From contig JAENIZ010000033.1 of assembly GCA_016844485.1 (NCBI GenBank), forward strand, positions 1-12,103: a stretch of DNA of 12,103 nucleotides. Reading direction: 5' to 3'. Made by a program: the position numbers and the translations under genes. The notes under the pieces are model-generated. The model was not told the DNA's origin and did no database searches. It saw only the letters and a list, made by a program, of their open reading frames with translations. This DNA is from Gammaproteobacteria bacterium. Lineage in GTDB: Bacteria; Pseudomonadota; Gammaproteobacteria; Eutrophobiales; Eutrophobiaceae. Positions within the stretch are counted from its first letter, which is position 1, and each line of letters opens with the position of its first letter. Shown here piece by piece: positions 7,483 to 12,103 of this stretch.

Positions 7483-7516
7483 AAAAAAGAAAGGGGCTTT
7501 CGCCCCTTTCTTTTTT
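7483..7516. terminator. Perfect bidirectional intrinsic terminator
   Basis: Two 15-nt arms, 7483-7497 and 7502-7516, pair perfectly around a TTTC loop. The core is AAAGGGGC/GCCCCTTT, with A6 on one flank and T6 on the other, so either strand gives a GC stem followed by a U-tract. It starts 17 nt after the PilZ stop and lies 17 nt beyond the pqqA stop on the other strand, so it ends both convergent transcripts. Confidence 0.93.
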
Positions 7517-7533
7517 GATAACTTGTAATGGTC

Positions 7534-7608
7534 TTACTTGTTGTTGATGTACATCGTGACTTCAAAACCAAAACGGATGTCATTATATGCAGGTGTTTCC
7601 CATTTCAT
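7534..7608 (-). CDS. pqqA: PqqA, pyrroloquinoline quinone precursor peptide
   Basis: PqqA is the ribosomal peptide from which PQQ is made: PqqE, with PqqD as chaperone, crosslinks a Glu to a Tyr, and later enzymes free and oxidise the pair. This 24-codon gene begins MKWETPAY and contains RFGFEVTMY, the conserved PqqA core ExxxY, giving Glu16 and Tyr20 as the cofactor-forming residues. It ends INNK then TAA. The length is normal for PqqA (about 22-29). GGAGGA at 7616-7621, 7 nt before ATG, is a strong ribosome binding site. The next feature downstream is a terminator and then a convergent gene, so there is no pqqBCDE behind it. Upstream lies the PyrK-like gene, over 230 nt away. Either this is the only pqqA with its enzymes elsewhere, or it is an extra copy. 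Confidence 0.93.
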   Translation of the reverse strand: MKWETPAYNDIRFGFEVTMYINNK

Positions 7609-7615
7609 TGTCTTA

Positions 7616-7621
7616 TCCTCC
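7616..7621 (-). promoter_or_regulatory. Strong ribosome binding site of pqqA
   Basis: On the minus strand GGAGGA lies 7 nt before the pqqA ATG. It confirms that this very short reading frame is translated and selects the ATG at 7606-7608. No convincing promoter is seen in 7622-7800, which is AT-rich and contains the palindrome AACTATAGTT (7685-7694). Confidence 0.8.
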
Positions 7622-7801
7622 AAAGGATGTTGATACGGATTCAAACTTCAGTACCTGAAATAGTGCAGTAACCATGCCAATTCGAACTATAGTTAAGTTG
7701 TTTCAAATATAATTCATATAAAACAATAAGTTAGTAAAATTTTGTCTTGGTTTGTATGGTGGTCTGTATACCTGTATTAGACGTTATATTTGGTTGAAAA
7801 T

Positions 7802-7840
7802 AACCATAAATGTGGTTCTCGTGAACCACGTTAGGTGGTT
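7802..7840 (-). promoter_or_regulatory. Overlapping hairpins after the PyrK-like gene (weak terminator or attenuator)
   Basis: Just past the PyrK-like stop, four related segments can pair in alternative ways: GTGGTT (7835-7840), GAACCAC (7823-7829), GTGGTTC (7812-7818) and AACCA (7802-7806). The strongest is the 7-bp stem 7812-7829 with a TCGT loop on the plus strand. The following minus-strand sequence has only a loose T-rich stretch, so termination is likely inefficient. It may end the pyr operon transcript or let some of it run on into pqqA. Confidence 0.42.
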
Positions 7841-7842
7841 GT

Positions 7843-8733
7843 TCAAGGTTTTTTACGCGGAAAGACACAGGTGGCATCAAACACCGGCCCGTCGACACAA
7901 ACTCGTTTCATTGCCGGTCCATCCTGTGTTTCCACCTGGACGGTACATCCGGCGCAACCCCCGACGGCACATGCCATATATTCTTCCATGGAAACCTGGC
8001 AGGGCAATGCATATTCATGCGCCAGCTGGCTCACTGCCTCTAACATGGCCGTGGGGCCACAGGTAAATACCTCAACTTCGTTCAAGAGATCCGGTTTGAG
8101 AGAATCTAACCATGGTCTCGCAAGCCCTGTGACATACCCTTCAAAACAGCCTGCATATCCCTGCAAACTGGCCAGTCTGCTCGGGATACCCCAATCTTCA
8201 AGCAGAGGCATGGCGGCGATTACACCTTCCGGCATGCCGTTTACCATGATCTGTGAAGGACGCGCCTTGAACGGAAAGGGGATTTCCGATCCCATAATGA
8301 CCAGCGGATGTACAACAGGAGTTGTCTTCCTGAGGTGTTCAGCAAGAAAGATCATTGGGGGTATGCCAACTCCCCCGCCGATCAGTAACGGATATTTTCG
8401 GTAACCCTCGAGTTTGAAAGGAACGCCGATGGGGCCGAGTATATCCAGCGTGTCATTGACTTTACGTTTTGCCAGTCTGCTGGTTCCGTCACCATGGACC
8501 TTATAGAGGATGTCGATACAGCCAGTGTTTTTATCTGTGCGCATGATGGACATTGGTCTGCGCATTAATAATTCAGGATCACATTGCAGGTGGATAAAAC
8601 TTCCGGGCTTGGCATGTGTGGCTGTTAACGGGGCATGCAGTCGCATGACATATTGCTCGCCTGCATGAATATGATGTTCAGACACCCTGGCCTGTTCCGA
8701 AAATATGGTATTGCGTGTTTCAGGATGCTGCAT
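7843..8733 (-). CDS. pyrK: PyrK-like dihydroorotate dehydrogenase electron-transfer subunit
   Basis: PyrK proteins are FAD and [2Fe-2S] subunits that take electrons from class 1B dihydroorotate dehydrogenase and pass them to NAD+. The 296-residue protein has a ferredoxin-reductase-like barrel with the FAD motif RRPMSI (58-63) and GDGT (81-84). The NAD-binding domain shows GGGVGIPPM (119-127) and CGPTAM (225-230). The C-terminal cluster site is MACAVGGCAGC with a later Cys, i.e. Cys255, Cys260, Cys263 and Cys279, followed by DGPVF as in PyrK. It is about 30-40 residues longer than typical PyrK. It starts 6 nt after the PyrC' stop, so it belongs to the pyr operon. No catalytic PyrD lies beside it. 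The name is by similarity; its partner could be a PyrD elsewhere or another dehydrogenase. Confidence 0.85.
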   Translation of the reverse strand: MQHPETRNTIFSEQARVSEHHIHAGEQYVMRLHAPLTATHAKPGSFIHLQCDPELLMRRPMSIMRTDKNTGCIDILYKVHGDGTSRLAKRKVNDTLDILGPIGVPFKLEGYRKYPLLIGGGVGIPPMIFLAEHLRKTTPVVHPLVIMGSEIPFPFKARPSQIMVNGMPEGVIAAMPLLEDWGIPSRLASLQGYAGCFEGYVTGLARPWLDSLKPDLLNEVEVFTCGPTAMLEAVSQLAHEYALPCQVSMEEYMACAVGGCAGCTVQVETQDGPAMKRVCVDGPVFDATCVFPRKKP

Positions 8734-8739
8734 TGGTTT

Positions 8740-10020
8740 TTAATCCTGATATTCGTAGACGATCCGGCCACCTAATAGAGTATGTGTAACCTTGCCGGTC
8801 AACTCCCAGCCCATGAAGGGATTATTCTTCCCGGCACTTAACAGGTTATTTTTTATAACTGTCCATGATTTTTCCGGATCAATGATGCAAATATCGGCCA
8901 CTGCCCCTGCACTCAAGTGGCCCGCCTGAATTCCCGCAATTTTTGCAGGTTTGATTGTCAGTGCTGCGATCGCCTGGGAAAGCGTGAGCGTATTATCTCG
9001 AGCCAGTTGCAGGGTTAAAGGTAACAGCACGTCAAGTGTGGATGCTCCCGGCTCTGTCATGCTGAAAGGGGCGGACTTGGCATCATCATCGTGTGGCTGA
9101 TGATCGGAACATATTGCATCAATAGTCCCGTCAGCCAGACCTTTGCGCAGCCCTTCCTTGTCGTATTGGCTGCGCAAGGGTGGTCGTAAATTACAATGAC
9201 TGTTAAATGCGCCGAGATCTATTTCTGTCAGATGTAAATGAGTAATACTGACATCTGCCGTTACCGGCAAACCCTGTTTTTTTGCACGCGCGATCAATTC
9301 TATGCTTCGCGCAGACGAGATCCTGCAGAAATGTACACGCGCACCGCTTTGCTCCACCAATAACAAGGCGCGACTGACGGCTATGGTTTCCGCTGTTTCG
9401 GGGATCGCAGGCAGACCAAGACGCACACTCATGATACCTTCATGTACGACACCCTGATCCCGGAGATAACTGTCTTCACAAAATAGATGGACCGTTAAAC
9501 CACAGGTAGCCGCATATTCGAGTGCCCCGCGTAATACTGCGCTATTATCCAGCGGCGCATAGGCATTACTTACACCAATACACCCCGCACCCTGTAAGGC
9601 ATGCATTTCAGCCAGCGTTTCACCCTTAAGACCATGCGTCAAAGCGCCCAGGGGATAGACGCGCGCCATGTTCGTTTTTAATGCGCGCTGATAAATCAGT
9701 TCAACAACAGCCGAGGTGTCGATAACCGGATAAGTATCCGGCGGACAGCAAATCGATGTAATACCTGTGCTTGCAGCCGCTGTTGTTTCAGAGGCAATAG
9801 TCGCCTTGTGTTCATATCCGGGCTCACACAGCCGGACGGAAAGATCAACCAGGCCAGGACATACAATCTTGCCTTTGGCATCAATGGTGCGATTTGGAGT
9901 AAAACCGGCGGGCGTCTTGCCAACGGCAACTATTTTTCCCTTTTCAATATAAAGATCAGTAACACGATCCTGATTATTTGCGGGGTCAACGATGCGTCCA
10001 TGTTTAATTGCTATGCGCAT
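8740..10020 (-). CDS. pyrC': Inactive dihydroorotase homologue PyrC' (aspartate transcarbamoylase partner)
   Basis: The protein has the amidohydrolase fold of type I dihydroorotase over its 426 residues: IVCPGLVDL (52-60), EPGYEHKATI (66-75), SNAYAPLDNS (151-160) and SDHQPHDDD (305-313). The metal-binding His-x-His of active enzymes reads Ser61-Val-Arg63. The later His ligands appear replaced by Phe180 (in VHLFCED) and Arg233 (in VHFCRIS). Catalysis is therefore very unlikely. In Pseudomonas such a PyrC' is a structural partner required by PyrB. I chose the ATG at 10018-10020 over an upstream TTG (10047) because AAGGA lies 5 nt before the ATG; this gives a 17-nt overlap with pyrB. A true dihydroorotase must be encoded elsewhere. 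Confidence 0.9.
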   Translation of the reverse strand: MRIAIKHGRIVDPANNQDRVTDLYIEKGKIVAVGKTPAGFTPNRTIDAKGKIVCPGLVDLSVRLCEPGYEHKATIASETTAAASTGITSICCPPDTYPVIDTSAVVELIYQRALKTNMARVYPLGALTHGLKGETLAEMHALQGAGCIGVSNAYAPLDNSAVLRGALEYAATCGLTVHLFCEDSYLRDQGVVHEGIMSVRLGLPAIPETAETIAVSRALLLVEQSGARVHFCRISSARSIELIARAKKQGLPVTADVSITHLHLTEIDLGAFNSHCNLRPPLRSQYDKEGLRKGLADGTIDAICSDHQPHDDDAKSAPFSMTEPGASTLDVLLPLTLQLARDNTLTLSQAIAALTIKPAKIAGIQAGHLSAGAVADICIIDPEKSWTVIKNNLLSAGKNNPFMGWELTGKVTHTLLGGRIVYEYQD

Positions 10021-10999
10021 CACTTTCCTTTGGTTTGCTTTCAGCAAGATTTCCCAAGGTCATTGCCATGATGGCCATCCTGACCGCGATACCATGGCTG
10101 ACCTGTTGCAGGATGACCGACCGTTTACCATCGGCAACATGTGAATCAATCTCGACGCCACGGTTAATGGGGCCGGGATGCATGACGATGACATCGGGTT
10201 TGGCGGCGGCAAGTTTGGTTTCAGTCAGGCCATATAGATTGAAATATTCCTGTTCGCTGGGCAGCAGGGCGCTGCGCATGCGTTCCCGTTGCAGCCGCAG
10301 CGTGACTATAACATCGACATCCTCAAGCCCCGCAATGAGATCATAAAAGACATGCACACCCAGGGTATGTATATCTTTGGGAATCAATGTTCTCGGGCCA
10401 ATAACACGCACTTCACTGACCCCCAGTGTTGACAAGGCATGGATTTCAGAACGAGCCACCCGTGAATGCAGGATATCTCCGACAATGGCCACTCGCAGTG
10501 AGGAAAAATCTTTTTTGTGCATGCGGATGGTAAACATATCCAACATGGCCTGAGTCGGGTGTGAATGACTTCCGTCTCCAGCGTTGATAACACTGACATG
10601 AGGCGCAACTTGTGAGGCAATAAAATGCGCTGCGCCGCTATTGGCATGACGCACTACAAACATATCACAGTGCATTGCTTCCAGCGTCCGTAATGTATCC
10701 AGAAGCGATTCACCCTTCCTGGTTGCGGAACTTGCGATATTGAGATTGATTATGTCCGCCGACAGTCTTTTCGCGGCCAATTCAAAAGTGGTGCGCGTCC
10801 GGGTGCTGGGTTCAAAGAACAGATTGGCAATGGTCTTGCCACGCAGCAGGGGCACCTTTTTTACAGCGCGTTCGCCGACGCCGGCGAAGGATTCTGCGTG
10901 ATTTAATATATCCAGGAGTAAGGAACGATCAAGACCATCTATAGTTAAAAAATGTTTCAGGCGACCATATTTGTCGAGTTGAATATCGTGGTGATTCAT
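10004..10999 (-). CDS. pyrB: Aspartate carbamoyltransferase catalytic subunit
   Basis: PyrB joins carbamoyl phosphate and aspartate, the first committed step of pyrimidine synthesis. The 331-residue protein carries the carbamoyl phosphate loop FEPSTRTRTTFE (62-73), the 80s-loop-like SATRKGESLLDT (91-102), HPTQAMLD (147-154), the Asp-domain start VAIVGDILHSRVARS (170-184) and the aspartate-binding part TLRLQRERM (233-241). HPGPINRGVEI (274-284) completes the active site. The N-terminal extension before the core fits the Pseudomonas-type enzyme that assembles with PyrC', which is encoded directly downstream with a 17-nt overlap. No PyrI regulatory subunit gene is present. The start overlaps the pyrR stop as ATGA. 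Confidence 0.97.
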   Translation of the reverse strand: MNHHDIQLDKYGRLKHFLTIDGLDRSLLLDILNHAESFAGVGERAVKKVPLLRGKTIANLFFEPSTRTRTTFELAAKRLSADIINLNIASSATRKGESLLDTLRTLEAMHCDMFVVRHANSGAAHFIASQVAPHVSVINAGDGSHSHPTQAMLDMFTIRMHKKDFSSLRVAIVGDILHSRVARSEIHALSTLGVSEVRVIGPRTLIPKDIHTLGVHVFYDLIAGLEDVDVIVTLRLQRERMRSALLPSEQEYFNLYGLTETKLAAAKPDVIVMHPGPINRGVEIDSHVADGKRSVILQQVSHGIAVRMAIMAMTLGNLAESKPKESDAHSN

Positions 11000-11484
11000 T
11001 CCGCCGCTTTAATTACCAGTGCCAAGGGCTCCGGGCCGGAAAGTTTAACATGTTCGTTGGCATTTAGTGTCATACTTTTTCCTACAACATCGGCGCGGAT
11101 AGGCAATTCCCGTCCACTACGTTCGATCAATACCGCCAGGGTGACAGTTGCCGGCCGTCCGTAATCAAAGATCTCGTTTAGCGCAGCACGTATGGTCCTG
11201 CCTGTATGCAGGACGTCATCGACGAGGATAATATGCCGGTCTTCGACTTCGAAAGGCAGATTAGATGGCTGGACCCGTGGATGTACGCCGATGCGGCTGA
11301 AGTCATCCCGGTAGAAGGCAATATTTAACTGCCCGAGCGGGCTATTTAAATTCATCAGCTTGTGCAATCTCTCGGCAACCCACACCCCGCCCGTGTGTAT
11401 TCCGATCATCAGGGGATCATTGCGGATCATATCCTGCAAGTCACCGGCCATATTGACCAGCCATTGATTGATCTCCTGTGTCAT
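10996..11484 (-). CDS. pyrR: PyrR, pyrimidine regulator / uracil phosphoribosyltransferase
   Basis: PyrR belongs to the type I phosphoribosyltransferase family. In Gram-positive bacteria it binds pyr mRNA in response to UMP and also has uracil phosphoribosyltransferase activity; in proteobacteria it regulates pyr genes by a less settled route. The 162-residue protein shows GIHTGGVWVAERL (28-40), the basic FYRDDFSRIG (57-66) and the PRPP-binding loop ILVDDVLHTGRTIRAAL (86-102). The length is slightly short of Bacillus PyrR, mostly at the N-terminus. Its start overlaps the ruvX stop and its stop overlaps the pyrB start, each as ATGA. The operon promoter lies off the right edge, so no PyrR target can be inspected here. 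Confidence 0.95.
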   Translation of the reverse strand: MTQEINQWLVNMAGDLQDMIRNDPLMIGIHTGGVWVAERLHKLMNLNSPLGQLNIAFYRDDFSRIGVHPRVQPSNLPFEVEDRHIILVDDVLHTGRTIRAALNEIFDYGRPATVTLAVLIERSGRELPIRADVVGKSMTLNANEHVKLSGPEPLALVIKAAE

Positions 11485-11924
11485 CTTGTTGATTCTTTAT
11501 TGATCCCGTTTGACACGGATGAAATTTTATCACTGTTTTCAGCCAACCAACTTTCCAGTATTACCTGTGCAGCAACAGGGTCCAGTGCAGTACTGTTGTT
11601 CGTGCGCTGACTGGCTTCATAAGTGGACAGTCTTTCATCCATACCAAACACCGGCAGATGAAAACGTCCTTCGAGCTGACGTGCAAATTTTTCCGCGATC
11701 TGTGTTACTCTTTGTGTTGTCCCATCCATGTTCAGGGGTGTACCGACAATCAACGCATCTGGTTGCCAGTCATCTATAAGGTGTTTGATTTTCCCCCAGT
11801 CAGGTTTGTTCTGATGTACGCTGATGGTTTCCAGGGGAGTGGCAGTGCCGGTGATGGTTTGCCCTACTGCAACACCGATTCGTTTTTCTCCAAAGTCAAA
11901 ACAAAGCAGTGTTTTAATCTTCAC
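11481..11924 (-). CDS. yqgF: YqgF / RuvX family RNase H-fold nuclease
   Basis: YqgF (RuvX) proteins have an RNase H-like fold related to Holliday-junction resolvases and are implicated in 16S rRNA 5'-end maturation. The 147-residue protein has FDFGEKRIGVAVG (9-21) with the first acidic residue Asp10, VGTPLNMDGT (60-69), MDERLSTYEA (95-104) with Asp96-Glu97, and the final Asp115 in DPVAAQVILESWL. All expected acidic positions are present. The start is GTG (11922-11924), overlapping the yqgE stop as GTGA. A Ser/Asn-rich tail (about 130-147) is not conserved in the family. The yqgE-yqgF-pyrR-pyrB order is typical of Pseudomonas and relatives. Confidence 0.95.
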   Translation of the reverse strand: MKIKTLLCFDFGEKRIGVAVGQTITGTATPLETISVHQNKPDWGKIKHLIDDWQPDALIVGTPLNMDGTTQRVTQIAEKFARQLEGRFHLPVFGMDERLSTYEASQRTNNSTALDPVAAQVILESWLAENSDKISSVSNGINKESTR

Positions 11925-12103
11925 GCGTGGCCGATGTCTATTGATAATTTTTCCAGATCAACACCAAGAAGCGCTGCGGCAGATTCCCATCGTTTTTCAG
12001 TGGGAGTATTGAATATGATACTTGAATCCGCAGGACCATTAAGCCAGGCGTTTTCCTTGATTTCCCGTTCGAGTTGACCGGCCGCCCAACCTGCGTAGCC
12101 CAG
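11921..12103 (-). CDS. yqgE: YqgE / AlgH family protein, C-terminal part only
   Basis: Sixty codons remain before the TGA at 11921-11923; the rest lies beyond the right edge. The visible part is a clear YqgE (AlgH, UPF0301) C-terminus: GYAGWAAGQLEREIKENAWL, then PADSSIIFNTP, RWESAAALLGVDLEKLS and the terminal GHA. The family's molecular role is not established; in Pseudomonas it was named from an alginate-regulation phenotype. It overlaps yqgF by 4 nt and appears to lead the pyr operon within this view. Confidence 0.95.
   Translation of the reverse strand: MGYAGWAAGQLEREIKENAWLNGPADSSIIFNTPTEKRWESAAALLGVDLEKLSIDIGHA

Noticed and set aside
7752..8404. Plus-strand reading frames across the PyrK-like gene
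   Set aside because: They show no recognisable motifs and mirror a minus-strand gene with full FAD, NAD and iron-sulfur motifs.
10021..10047. Upstream TTG start for pyrC' adding nine residues
   Set aside because: It would lengthen the overlap with pyrB to 44 nt and has no ribosome binding site, whereas the ATG at 10018-10020 follows AAGGA and begins directly with the conserved N-terminus.

Overview
The window looks like a chromosomal segment of a gammaproteobacterium. Its order (metX, yggU, yggT, proC, yggS | pilT, pilU | pyrK-like, pyrC', pyrB, pyrR, yqgF, yqgE) closely parallels the Pseudomonas pilTU neighbourhood as I remember it. Base composition is moderate and I see no insertion sequence, integrase, tRNA or CRISPR array. 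A betaproteobacterium cannot be fully excluded. A PqqA precursor gene suggests that the organism makes or modifies pyrroloquinoline quinone.

Layout. (1) 1-3344, minus strand: yggS, proC, yggT and yggU, with proC/yggT and yggT/yggU overlapping by 4 nt, then a broken metX that runs off the left edge. metX carries a one-base loss in an A-run, an in-frame stop and a second frameshift. yggT appears to have lost about 25 residues in frame from its first repeat. (2) 3345-3541: divergent intergenic region with a probable pilT promoter. (3) 3542-7466, plus strand: pilT, pilU, a second PilU-type ATPase, an AT-rich gap with two consensus DnaA boxes, and a PilZ-domain gene. (4) 7483-7516: a perfect 15-bp inverted repeat acting as a terminator for both strands. 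(5) 7534-7608, minus strand: pqqA, 24 codons, with no pqqB-E beside it. (6) 7609-7842: AT-rich spacer with overlapping hairpins. (7) 7843-12103, minus strand: a tight operon yqgE (C-terminal part only), yqgF/ruvX, pyrR, pyrB, pyrC' and a PyrK-like gene, joined by overlaps or a 6-nt gap.

How the genes work together. PilT and the two PilU-type proteins are motors for pulling back type IVa pili, and the PilZ protein could tie that activity to cyclic di-GMP. PyrB and the dihydroorotase-like PyrC', whose metal site is destroyed, match the Pseudomonas-type aspartate transcarbamoylase made of active PyrB and inactive PyrC'. PyrR is a pyrimidine-responsive regulator. The PyrK-like iron-sulfur flavoprotein would pass electrons from a class 1B dihydroorotate dehydrogenase or an unidentified partner. 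ProC makes proline and YggS manages pyridoxal phosphate.

The most unusual items are the isolated pqqA, the third retraction-type ATPase beside a PilZ gene, the PyrK-like gene next to a dead dihydroorotase, the DnaA-box pair, and the damage in metX and yggT. I did not find a clearly new multi-gene system.
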